Below are positions 34,524 through 42,623 of a DNA stretch of 64,000 nt, piece by piece. The first letter of the stretch is position 1; the number at the start of each line of letters is the position of its first letter. Source of the DNA: Buchnera aphidicola (Stegophylla sp.) (lineage in GTDB: Bacteria > Pseudomonadota > Gammaproteobacteria > Enterobacterales > Enterobacteriaceae). The notes under the pieces were generated by a model. It was not told where the DNA came from. It saw only the letters and a list, made by a program, of their open reading frames with translations, and did no database searches. The stretch lies in the NCBI RefSeq assembly GCF_005080785.1, contig NZ_CP032998.1, positions 106,679 through 170,678 of the forward strand. The letters run 5' to 3'. Position numbers and translations under genes: made by a program.

Positions 34524-35225
34524 ATGAAAGATGAAGAAAAAAAAATGATAAAAAATTTGTTTTGCAGATTACAAAATACAGAATATCAATTTCCTCATCG
34601 AGATCAAGAAGCGGAAAAAATGATTCATAATTTATCATCTAAACAAAGTCATTCAATATATTATATGGTACAAACAATTTTAGTGCAGGAGTCAGTAATA
34701 AACAGATTGAATAATGCAGTTAAATTATTAAAAAATAAAAATAATAATAAAAATGTTAATAATACTTCGTTTTTATCAAATCAGTTACATGATGATATTT
34801 TTAATCATTCTTCTATGGAGAATATACAGTCTAGTTCTTCGCCTAATACTCGTCAGATTCAAGGTGGAACTGAGAATGTTCAAAATGGGGGTATTGCAAA
34901 AAATAACACGAGTCGTGGAGGAGGTACGTCTAGTTTTTTAAGTAATGCTTTACAAACAGCAGTAGGTGTTGCTGGAGGTATGGTGGCTGGAAATATGTTA
35001 ACTAATTTATTTAATCATGATTTATCTGATAAAAGTGTGGATAATATATTAAATACTACATACTTAGATTCTAATCCTATGACTTCATCAAACAACGTAG
35101 AAGATGATATAACTTCTAGATCAGAATTACCAAAAGATACAAATATTAGTCACGATTGTGAAGAATATGTTGAATATCAAGATTCTGATGTAGATGATGT
35201 TTTAGATGATGATAATTTATTTTAA
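34524..35225 (+). CDS. DUF2076 family protein of unknown function
   Basis: A 233-residue protein. The N-terminal ~75 residues are a charged helical region (MKDEEKKMIKNLFCRLQNTE, FPHRDQEAEKMI) typical of DUF2076. The middle is Asn/Ser/Gly-rich and disordered, then comes a Gly/Ala-rich hydrophobic stretch (AVGVAGGMVAGNMLTNLF) that could insert in a membrane, and an acidic C-terminus rich in Asp. A clear SD (AGGAGC) precedes the ATG. It sits divergent from gyrA and convergent with ahpC. The family has no established function, and none is proposed here. Confidence 0.75.
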   Translation: MKDEEKKMIKNLFCRLQNTEYQFPHRDQEAEKMIHNLSSKQSHSIYYMVQTILVQESVINRLNNAVKLLKNKNNNKNVNNTSFLSNQLHDDIFNHSSMENIQSSSSPNTRQIQGGTENVQNGGIAKNNTSRGGGTSSFLSNALQTAVGVAGGMVAGNMLTNLFNHDLSDKSVDNILNTTYLDSNPMTSSNNVEDDITSRSELPKDTNISHDCEEYVEYQDSDVDDVLDDDNLF

Positions 35226-35260
35226 TTATACAAAATAAATTATTTATTGATTTGTATAAG

Positions 35261-35286
35261 ACCAGCAAAATAGAATTTATGCTGGT
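35261..35286. terminator. Bidirectional terminator hairpin between the DUF2076 gene and ahpC
   Basis: Perfect 7-bp inverted repeat ACCAGCA (35261-35267) / TGCTGGT (35280-35286) with a 12-base loop, in the 85-base space between two convergent genes. It is GC-rich against its surroundings. The U-tract is weak on either side. Confidence 0.6.
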
Positions 35287-35310
35287 GTTATAGGTTTGAT
35301 ATTCAAGAAT

Positions 35311-35898
35311 TTATTTGTTGAAGTATTGAATTAATCCTTCGTTGGAAGGTTGAAGACTGCGTTGTCCTTTTTCCCAGTTTGCGGGACAGACATCTCCATG
35401 TTGATCATGAAATATAATTGCATCAATCATGCGTATTATATCATGTATATTTCTACCAAAAGGTAAATCATTTATAATTTCATGTCTAATAATGCCGTAT
35501 TTATCAATTAAAAAAGATGCTCTTAATGCAACTCCTATATGAGGGTGAGTAACATTATAATCATTTTGTATTATTCCTTGGATATCGGATACCATAGTAT
35601 ATTGAATATTACCGATGCCTCCTTGTTTGATTGGTGTATTTTTCCATGCATTATGAACAAATACTGAGTCCCTGGAAACTCCGATAATTTTTGTTTTACG
35701 TTTTTTAAATTCTGAATATAATTTATTGAAAGCAATAATTTCTGTTGGACATACGAAAGTAAAATCCATTGGCCAGAAAAATAAGACTGTTATTTTGTTT
35801 TTTATTTCTTTATGAAAATTAAATTTGTTTATAATGGTACCGTTTTTTAATATAGCAGGTGCAATAAAGTTTGGTGCATATTTTGTGACTAATGTCAT
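35311..35898 (-). CDS. ahpC: 2-Cys peroxiredoxin (AhpC/TSA family)
   Basis: A 195-residue typical 2-Cys peroxiredoxin. Peroxidatic Cys50 is in DFTFVCPTEI, and the resolving Cys near residue 171 is in GDVCPANWEKG. It reduces H2O2 and alkyl hydroperoxides. It is closer to the Tsa-type than to E. coli AhpC by the overall motif set (PMDFTFVCPTE, ASFLIDKYGIIRH), so the symbol is approximate. No ahpF is next to it; the electron donor must be elsewhere. Confidence 0.88.
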   Translation of the reverse strand: MTLVTKYAPNFIAPAILKNGTIINKFNFHKEIKNKITVLFFWPMDFTFVCPTEIIAFNKLYSEFKKRKTKIIGVSRDSVFVHNAWKNTPIKQGGIGNIQYTMVSDIQGIIQNDYNVTHPHIGVALRASFLIDKYGIIRHEIINDLPFGRNIHDIIRMIDAIIFHDQHGDVCPANWEKGQRSLQPSNEGLIQYFNK

Positions 35899-36099
35899 AA
35901 TATTTCCTTTGTATATTATTATGAGTCAACATAATAAAAATATTTTTGTAATTGTTATAATACTAATATTATTATATATTTTATTTTTATTTATATTTGT
36001 TGGTGTTAGTATTTTATTTATGTTAGTAATATAAGATATATGCAATGTATTATAATGATATAATTTTATGTTTTTATATAATAATATGAAAATTTAAAT

Positions 36100-36744
36100 A
36101 TGAATTGGAAAAAAATATTTATATGCCAAAAAAAAATATTATTAGATATTTTATTAAAAGTGTCTAAAGAACGTTTAACAAAAAAAATTTATCCTCCAAG
36201 ATGTGATGTTTTTAATGCGTTTTATTTAACTCCTTTTCATAAAATCAAAGTAGTCATTCTGGGTCAAGATCCTTATTATCAAGAAAATCAAGCTCATGGA
36301 TTAGCTTTTTCGGTACGTCCAGGTTGTAAACTTCCTGGTTCTTTAAAAAATATTTATCAAGAATTAGTTTCTGATTTATATATTCCGAAATTTGATTATG
36401 GTAATGGTTGTTTAAATTATTGGGCTCAACAAGGTATCTTATTGTTAAATACTATTTTAACTGTTGAATCTGGTCATCCTAGATCTCATATATCATTAGG
36501 TTGGAATAATTTTACTGATAGTATTATTTTTTATATTAATAAATATTTAAAAAATATTATTTTTGTATTGTGGGGGAAAGATGCTCAAAAAAAAACTAGT
36601 ATTATAGATAATCGAAAGCATTATATTTTAAAATCTTCACATCCGTCTCCGTTATCAGCTCATTTAGGATTTTTTGGATGTGGCCATTTTTCAAAAATTA
36701 ATAGAATCTTATTAAGTCAAAATGATAATCCAATTATTTGGTAA
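36100..36744 (+). CDS. ung: Uracil-DNA glycosylase
   Basis: A 214-residue family 1 UDG (E. coli 229) removing uracil from DNA. The water-activating loop reads GQDPYYQENQAHG: catalytic Asp57 and Tyr59 are kept, but the usual His of GQDPYH is Tyr60. The second catalytic motif HPSPLSAH is intact, as are LLLNTILTV and the uracil-pocket Asn. The C-terminus is ~10-15 residues short. It is convergent with grpE, 41 bases apart. Confidence 0.93.
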   Translation: MNWKKIFICQKKILLDILLKVSKERLTKKIYPPRCDVFNAFYLTPFHKIKVVILGQDPYYQENQAHGLAFSVRPGCKLPGSLKNIYQELVSDLYIPKFDYGNGCLNYWAQQGILLLNTILTVESGHPRSHISLGWNNFTDSIIFYINKYLKNIIFVLWGKDAQKKTSIIDNRKHYILKSSHPSPLSAHLGFFGCGHFSKINRILLSQNDNPIIW

Positions 36745-36785
36745 TTTGAATATTTTTATATCAGATAAATAGTATTTTCAAGTTT

Positions 36786-37295
36786 TTAAATTTTTTTAAG
36801 AGTATTAAATAATGATTGTGTAATTATTTTTAATCCTTGTATTATAGTATGATGTTCTAATATTCCATTTTTAGTATTATGAATTATAATATTTAAATGA
36901 TTAATATTTTTGGATAGTATTTTTGAAAAATTTTTTAAAACTTCTTTTTTAATATTGATTATTTTATGTTCAGTTTGTTTTTTTAAGTTTTCAATATTTG
37001 CTTGTGTACGTAATTGAATATCTTTTTTTTTTTTTTTTATATTACTTAATGTTTCATTTAATTCATAAAGCATGTTTTTAATTTTTTCATTTTCTTTTGT
37101 TATTGAAGATTTATTTTTTTTGTTATTTTTTTGATTTTCATTTTTTTTAAGTGTTTGTTTTAATTTATTTTTTATAATAGTGTCATGATGTTGATTGTTT
37201 ATTTTTGATTTTTTTTGTTTTTTGGGATGAGAAGATGTATTATATTCATCGTATTGATCATTATGAATAGTTTTTTTTGGTTGATCTGTTTTCAT
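36786..37295 (-). CDS. grpE: GrpE nucleotide exchange factor, truncated (no beta-domain)
   Basis: 169 residues versus 197 in E. coli. The N-terminal ~65 residues are a Lys/Asn-rich disordered tail. Residues ~70-168 align with the long helix and four-helix bundle (RTQANIENLKKQTEHKI versus E. coli VKAEMENLRRRTELDI; IIQGLKIITQSLF versus MVEGIELTLKSML). The frame stops right there (LKKI), so the ~60-residue beta-domain that contacts DnaK is missing, and only 41 bases remain before the convergent ung. A 16-A tract (37023-37038 on the + strand as Ts) encodes five Lys. Divergent from nadK as in E. coli. It could be a decaying copy; some Buchnera carry two grpE genes. Confidence 0.8.
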   Translation of the reverse strand: MKTDQPKKTIHNDQYDEYNTSSHPKKQKKSKINNQHHDTIIKNKLKQTLKKNENQKNNKKNKSSITKENEKIKNMLYELNETLSNIKKKKKDIQLRTQANIENLKKQTEHKIINIKKEVLKNFSKILSKNINHLNIIIHNTKNGILEHHTIIQGLKIITQSLFNTLKKI

Positions 37296-37330
37296 TTTTT
37301 TTTTGTTTTATATTTTATTAATATATTTTT

Positions 37331-37359
37331 ATTATAAGGATTTTCATATTTTGTTCAAG
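37331..37359 (-). promoter_or_regulatory. Candidate grpE promoter (sigma-70, with a sigma-32-like -35)
   Basis: On the minus strand, TTGAAC (37358-37353) and a perfect TATAAT (37336-37331) are 16 bases apart, ~35 bases ahead of grpE. The -35 element is part of CTTGAA (37359-37354), the exact sigma-32 -35 consensus, but no CCCCAT-like -10 follows. It may have shifted from heat-shock to housekeeping control. Confidence 0.45.
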
Positions 37360-37409
37360 AAAATAAGTATGTTTTATTATTTTTATTTTATATATTTAGG
37401 ATATAGTAC

Positions 37410-38285
37410 ATGAAAAAAAAATTTAATTGGATTGCTATTGTAGGTTATCCTAGATATTCAAGTTCATTTTTTACACATAAAGTTTTGTATTATTGGTTAA
37501 CTAAAAATAATTATAATGTTGTTATAGAACGTAGTATTGCTAAAATTTTAAATTTTAAAAATGCTCGTGTTGGAACATTAATGGAAATTGGTAGTAAATG
37601 TGATTTAGCAATCGTAGTAGGTGGTGATGGTAATATGTTATATGTTTCAAGAATATTATCTTATTATCCTATTAGTATTATTGGTGTCAATAGAGGGAAT
37701 CTGGGTTTTTTAACTGATTTAAATCCTGATACTGTTATTATATCATTATCGAAAATTTTATCTGGAGAATATAGTATAGAACGTCGTTTTTTATTAGAAG
37801 TAAGTATTGTAAAAAATCATAAGAAAAGAGTTTATATTGCTTTAAATGAATTTTTTTTGCATTCCGAAGAAGTGACTCATATGATAGAATTTGAGGTTTT
37901 TATTGATCAAAAATTTTCTTTTTATCAGAAATCAGATGGTTTAATTATATCTACTCCAACGGGTTCTACAGGATATTCATTATCTTCTGGTGGACCTATT
38001 TTATTTTCTTCTCTAGAAGCAATTATTTTGGTATCTATATTTCCCCATACTTTATTTTCTCGTCCTATAGTGATTCATAGTAATAGTATTATTGTATTAA
38101 AATTATTTTATTCAGATAAACAAGTGAATATTAATTGTGATAGTCAAGTAGTGATACCTGTAGATGAACATGATAAGATTATTGTTCGTAAAAGTAAAAA
38201 TTATTTAAATCTTATTCATCCTAAAAGTTATCATTATTTTAATATTTTAAGTTCAAAATTAAATTGGTCTAAAAATTTTTTTTAA
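37410..38285 (+). CDS. nadK: NAD kinase
   Basis: A 291-residue enzyme (E. coli 292) making NADP from NAD and ATP. The GGDGNML motif with catalytic Asp is at residues 71-77, NRGNLGFLTDL follows, and the substrate loop is STPTGSTGYSLSSGGPI. Divergent from grpE, as in E. coli. The start codon is followed by a run of nine As. Confidence 0.96.
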   Translation: MKKKFNWIAIVGYPRYSSSFFTHKVLYYWLTKNNYNVVIERSIAKILNFKNARVGTLMEIGSKCDLAIVVGGDGNMLYVSRILSYYPISIIGVNRGNLGFLTDLNPDTVIISLSKILSGEYSIERRFLLEVSIVKNHKKRVYIALNEFFLHSEEVTHMIEFEVFIDQKFSFYQKSDGLIISTPTGSTGYSLSSGGPILFSSLEAIILVSIFPHTLFSRPIVIHSNSIIVLKLFYSDKQVNINCDSQVVIPVDEHDKIIVRKSKNYLNLIHPKSYHYFNILSSKLNWSKNFF

Positions 38286-38303
38286 TATATTTATATTTTA
38301 TAG

Positions 38304-38327
38304 ATAAATATTGATATAGATATTTAT
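38304..38327. terminator. Possible AT-only terminator between nadK and ssrA
   Basis: An 8-bp inverted repeat ATAAATAT / ATATTTAT with an 8-base loop lies between the convergent nadK and tmRNA genes. AT-only stems arise often by chance here, so support is mostly positional. Confidence 0.3.
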
Positions 38328-38364
38328 TATATTGTTTAGTGGAATAATATAGTTTATTGCTTTA

Positions 38365-38733
38365 TGGAGCTGGCGGGATTTGAACCCGCGTCCAAAATAT
38401 CTATATAACTTTAGTACTACATGCTTAGTCTTTTATGATACTTCTTAGTGTTTTAGTTTTAAAGACAAAACTATATTAAACACATATCTCATGTTTTTAA
38501 TTATGATTCATATTCATGATGAGCGTCATGAATATGAGATTCTCTATTATAACCTTTATATATTATTCTTTAAGAGTTTTAAGAATAAAAAAGGGCTTTA
38601 TTAGTTTATTAAGCTGCTAAAGCGTAGTTTTGTTTTTTTGCATTTATTAAAATTACGGTTTTTATCGAGGCCACCGTTCCTCGGCATGCACTAATAGTTT
38701 TTTGAATATTTTGTCGAATCCAATATCAGCCCC
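38365..38733 (-). ncRNA. ssrA: tmRNA (transfer-messenger RNA)
   Basis: 369 bases on the minus strand. The 5' end GGGGCTGATATTGGATTCGAC is the standard tmRNA start and pairs with the 3' end AGCTCC to form the tRNA-like acceptor stem; the T-arm holds GGGTTCAAATCCC. The terminal CCA is not encoded: the discriminator A is followed by TAA. The tag reading frame (38641-38609) gives AKKQNYALAA, then two stops; the final ALAA is the usual protease degron. It rescues stalled ribosomes with SmpB. Confidence 0.97.
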
Positions 38734-38772
38734 AGTAGAATAGTATTAATAAAATTGTTGATATATTTATTA

Positions 38773-38800
38773 ATATTAATATAAGAATATTATATGTCAA
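38773..38800 (-). promoter_or_regulatory. Candidate promoter of ssrA
   Basis: A perfect -35 TTGACA (38800-38795, minus strand) is followed 16 bases later by TAATAT (38778-38773). Transcription would start ~30 bases before the mature tmRNA 5' end, consistent with a short processed leader. Confidence 0.45.
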
Positions 38801-38871
38801 TATAAATTTTTATTTTATTGATATATAATATAATATAAATTATGTAATGTAAATTATTTATAGGATGTCGT

Positions 38872-39192
38872 ATGAATATTATTGAAGTCATTAAAAAACA
38901 AATCAATCATAATAATATTTTATTATATATGAAAGGGTCACCTGATGCACCTAGCTGTGGTTTTTCAGCACAAGCTGTTCGTGCATTATCAGATTGTGGA
39001 GTACGTTTTGCGTATGTTGATGTTTTAGCAAATCAGGATATTCGTACAGAGTTACCTAAATATGCACAGTGGCCTACTTTTCCTCAATTATGGGTACAAG
39101 GAAAATTAATTGGAGGTTGTGATATTATATTAGAGATGTGGAATAATGGAGAATTAAAAAAACTATTGCGTGGTACAGGTAAGTTAGAGTAG
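38872..39192 (+). CDS. grxD: Monothiol glutaredoxin 4 (CGFS type)
   Basis: A 106-residue monothiol glutaredoxin (E. coli Grx4 is 115). The CGFS active site starts at Cys29 in PSCGFSAQAV, and the GSH-binding WPTFPQLWV and GGCDI motifs are intact. CGFS glutaredoxins carry and deliver bridging 2Fe-2S clusters, often with BolA partners. ATG is preceded by AGGATG at 38862-38867. Confidence 0.95.
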   Translation: MNIIEVIKKQINHNNILLYMKGSPDAPSCGFSAQAVRALSDCGVRFAYVDVLANQDIRTELPKYAQWPTFPQLWVQGKLIGGCDIILEMWNNGELKKLLRGTGKLE

Positions 39193-40236
39193 TAATGAAT
39201 ATTTTATGGTATTGATTAGATTAAAATAATTTTTAATCTAATTAAATGATGTATATATTGATTTTGTATTTGCAATTAATAAAATATATTTATCAGTTTG
39301 CATTAGTAATAATTTTTAATGTATATAAAATTTTTTGATTTTATTTTTCATAATAATATTATATATAAATATGATTATATTATTAAAGTATAATAAGATA
39401 TTATGATTTATATGGTATAATAATGTTTAATTTTCATGTAATTTTTAAAAATATTTTTATTATATTAAATATATAAAAATATTATATTAAGTAAAGAAAT
39501 TTTTAATATTAATAATATATAAATATTATATTTATTTTTAAAATTGATATATTTACGATATTTTAAAATAATATTTTATTAATAGTAATATTCATAATTA
39601 GAAATATTTTTATAAATGTTATATATTTATTAAATATAAAATTTTTTCAAATATTAATATGGTGGTGTAATATTTAATTAAATATTTTAATATTATATAC
39701 ATTATAATCTGTTTGATAGTATATATGTTTGTTATATAAATATCATAATATTTTTCATAATAAAAGAAAAATATTTTTTGGTTATTTAGTATAATACAAA
39801 TTTTGAAATTTATCTTTTTTGTTATTTGTTTTTAATATATTTATAACTATTTTATAATTTTTTACATTTTATGTCATTTTTTATGGTGTTTGTTAAAATT
39901 TAAAAATTTTTATTTGTGTATGGTTAGAGTTTTATGTATTGATTATAGTATAATGTAATTAATACATAGATATAGTTATAATGATTGTATTCAGTATGTA
40001 ATGTTATAATAAAAAATTTATAAAATTTTAATTGGTATTACTTGTATAAATATATATTCGAAAAATTTTTTGTATTATGTGCATTTAAAAAATATGCATG
40101 AAATATGATATTTGAAGGTATGAATATAATATTTAAAATCGTTTGAATATTTTAAACAACAAGATAAATTTGTTTATGGAATCGAAATTATATTTTCAAT
40201 TTTTTTTTATTTTTTATATTGAGGTATATAATTATT
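39193..40236. other. 1.04-kb AT-rich gap with no recognisable gene
   Basis: Almost pure A/T with stops in all frames; only very short open frames occur. No tRNA arms, terminator with GC stem, or clear remnant was recognised. In E. coli pth lies just upstream of ychF and rnt lies near grxD, so this gap probably marks the loss of such neighbours. A few bases before 40237 hold the GAGGT ribosome binding site of ychF. Confidence 0.6.
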
Positions 40237-41265
40237 ATGGGATTTAAATGTGGTATTATTGGTTTACCTAATGTTGGGAAGTCGACGTTATTTAATGTAT
40301 TAACTAAATCATGTATACCGGCTAAAAATTTTATGTTTTGTACTATTAAACCTAATATTGGTTTTGCCCCTGTCTATGATGATCGATTACAAAAAATTTC
40401 AGAAATTATATCGCCTAAAAAAATTGTTCATACTTTTATCGAATTAGTGGATGTAGCGGGATTAGTGCAAGGAGCTTCTACAGGTTATGGATTAGGTAAT
40501 CAGTTTTTATCTGATATAAGAAAGACAGATGCTATATTTCATGTTATTCGTTGTTTTATTGATGATAATATTCCTCACATTAATAATGTAATACAACCTA
40601 TTGATGATATTGAAACAATAAATTTGGAATTAATGTTATCTGATCTTTCAATTTGTACGAAAATACTTTTATTAATAAACAAAAAACATAATAAAACAGT
40701 GTATGATATTAAAAAAATAAATATTCTAGAAAATTGTTGTAGATGTTTAAATGATCATATGTTACTTACGCATCTTAATTTAAATAGTGAAGAGATAAAA
40801 TTAATAGATGAATATAATTTTCTGACACTGAAACCTATGTTATATATTGCTAACATTTCTCAATGTAATGGTAACAATGTTTATTTAAATGAATTATTAC
40901 AATTTTCTGTATATAATAATATTTCTGTTATCCCAATTTGTATACTTGATAAATATAACACATCTGAATTAAATTTAATTATCGAAAAGGGATACAATTT
41001 ATTAAATTTAAGAACTTTTTTCACTGTTGGAAAAAATGAAGTTCGATCTTGGGCAATACAAAAAAATAGCACTATTCTTGAGGCATCCAAAAAGATTCAT
41101 ACTGATTTTTACAGAGGTTTTATTCGTGCAAAAGTTATTGCTTATAAAGATTTTATTAAATATAAAAAATATAGTACTATACAGGAGTTTGGTAAGTTAA
41201 GGTTCGAAGGAAAAAGTTATATTGTTCAAGATGGTGATATTATACATTTTTTATTTAATGTTTAA
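40237..41265 (+). CDS. ychF: Ribosome-binding ATPase YchF (Obg-like, OLA1 family)
   Basis: A 342-residue TRAFAC-class NTPase (E. coli 363). Walker A is GLPNVGKST, the G3 region is DVAGLVQGAS, and the C-terminal TGS domain ends FRGKSY-like text (LRFEGKSYIVQDGDIIHFLF). ATG 40237 (MGFKCGI) is the family start, with GAGGT at 40221-40225. Compared with E. coli, ~20 residues are missing after VPIC-equivalent IPIC, before the GYNLLNL segment, and the NVNE nucleotide-specificity motif reads NISQ. Confidence 0.93.
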   Translation: MGFKCGIIGLPNVGKSTLFNVLTKSCIPAKNFMFCTIKPNIGFAPVYDDRLQKISEIISPKKIVHTFIELVDVAGLVQGASTGYGLGNQFLSDIRKTDAIFHVIRCFIDDNIPHINNVIQPIDDIETINLELMLSDLSICTKILLLINKKHNKTVYDIKKINILENCCRCLNDHMLLTHLNLNSEEIKLIDEYNFLTLKPMLYIANISQCNGNNVYLNELLQFSVYNNISVIPICILDKYNTSELNLIIEKGYNLLNLRTFFTVGKNEVRSWAIQKNSTILEASKKIHTDFYRGFIRAKVIAYKDFIKYKKYSTIQEFGKLRFEGKSYIVQDGDIIHFLFNV

Positions 41266-41271
41266 TGTTTT

Positions 41272-41301
41272 AGAGAAGAAATATTATATTTATTCTTCTC
41301 T
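41272..41301. terminator. Bidirectional terminator hairpin between ychF and thrC
   Basis: Perfect 9-bp inverted repeat AGAGAAGAA (41272-41280) / TTCTTCTCT (41293-41301) with a 12-base AT loop, exactly between the convergent ychF and thrC stops. Confidence 0.65.
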
Positions 41302-41316
41302 TATAAATTAATATAA

Positions 41317-42618
41317 TTATTGTTTTAATAGCAAAAATTTTTTTAATTTATTAAAATTTGGTTTCATATAGTATGATAGTAAAGGTAAATGAGAATATTT
41401 TTTTAATTCTTCAGGTAATTGTATGTTTTCATTTAATATTTTATCAACAATATGTTTAAATTTTGCTGGATGTGCTGTACCTAAAAATAAACCGAATTCG
41501 TCATGTTGTAATTTATGTTTTAGTAATCTGTATGCAATTGCTGCATGAGGTTCAGAAATGTATCCGTGATTCTTTAATTCAGATAATGTTTTTTTTGTTA
41601 TAGAATCTGATACACTTCCAAAATTTAGTTTTTTTATTTTCCATTGTTTTCGGTGGAAAAGTTCTTGTACTCTAGGCCAGTTATTTGGTCTACTAATATC
41701 CATAGCATTAGAAATAGTAGAAATACAATGGTGAGGTTCCCATTTTCCAGTGCTCAAAAATCTAGGTACAGTATCATTAACATTTGTTGCTGCAATAAAT
41801 GATTTAATAGGTAATCCCATTGATTTAGCTAATAAACCGGCTGTTAAGTTACCAAAATTACCACAAGGTATAGAAATAACTAATTGTTTTCTATTTTCTT
41901 GAGAAATTAAAGCGTATGCTTCAAAATAATAACATATTTGAGCAAGTAATCTACTGATATTAATAGAATTAGCAGAGTTTAATCCTATTTTAACTCTCAG
42001 TTCTTGGTCATTAAAAGCTTGTTTAACTAATTGTTGGCATTTATCAAAACTTCCATTAATTGAAATAGTTGTTATATTGTGCCCTAAGGTACAAAAGAGA
42101 TTTTCTTGTAGTTTACTGATTTTACCATGAGGATATAATATAATAACGTTAACATTTTTTATTTTGTAAAATGCATGAGCTACTGCGGCTCCAGTATCAC
42201 CAGATGTTGCAGTTAGTATTGTGGTTTTGTTATTCTTCATGATAGAATTATTTATATGAGATAATATTTGTGCCATAAATCTAGCACCAAAATCTTTGAA
42301 TGCTAATGTTGGACCGTGAAACAATTCACAACAAGATATATTTTTTAATACTGGAACAATACGAGGTCCGGGGAATGAAAAGGCATTTTGTACATATTGT
42401 TTTAGATCTGTGGATTTAATTTCGTCTTTAAGAAACATAGACAAAATTTTTATACTTCTAGTGAAGAAATCCATATTTAATAATTTTTCTAATTCATATG
42501 GATGTATGGTAGGTAAATGTTTTGGAAAGAATAATCCTTGTTTATGCCCTAAACCCATGTTTACAGCTTGTAAAAAGTTTACTTGTTCGTTATGGTTTTT
42601 TAAATTGTATAGTTTCAT
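41317..42618 (-). CDS. thrC: Threonine synthase
   Basis: A 433-residue PLP enzyme (E. coli 428) converting O-phosphohomoserine to threonine. The PLP Lys is in PTLAFKDFGARFM, and the phosphate-binding loop is TATSGDTGAAVAHAF. Last gene of thrABC, 5 bases after thrB. Threonine is an essential amino acid supplied to the host in Buchnera. Confidence 0.97.
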   Translation of the reverse strand: MKLYNLKNHNEQVNFLQAVNMGLGHKQGLFFPKHLPTIHPYELEKLLNMDFFTRSIKILSMFLKDEIKSTDLKQYVQNAFSFPGPRIVPVLKNISCCELFHGPTLAFKDFGARFMAQILSHINNSIMKNNKTTILTATSGDTGAAVAHAFYKIKNVNVIILYPHGKISKLQENLFCTLGHNITTISINGSFDKCQQLVKQAFNDQELRVKIGLNSANSINISRLLAQICYYFEAYALISQENRKQLVISIPCGNFGNLTAGLLAKSMGLPIKSFIAATNVNDTVPRFLSTGKWEPHHCISTISNAMDISRPNNWPRVQELFHRKQWKIKKLNFGSVSDSITKKTLSELKNHGYISEPHAAIAYRLLKHKLQHDEFGLFLGTAHPAKFKHIVDKILNENIQLPEELKKYSHLPLLSYYMKPNFNKLKKFLLLKQ

Positions 42619-42623
42619 GAAAT

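Noticed and set aside
39193-40236. CRISPR array or replication origin in the large AT-rich gaps
   Set aside because: No regularly spaced repeats and no DnaA-box cluster (TTATCCACA) were seen; the gaps are plain A/T sequence.
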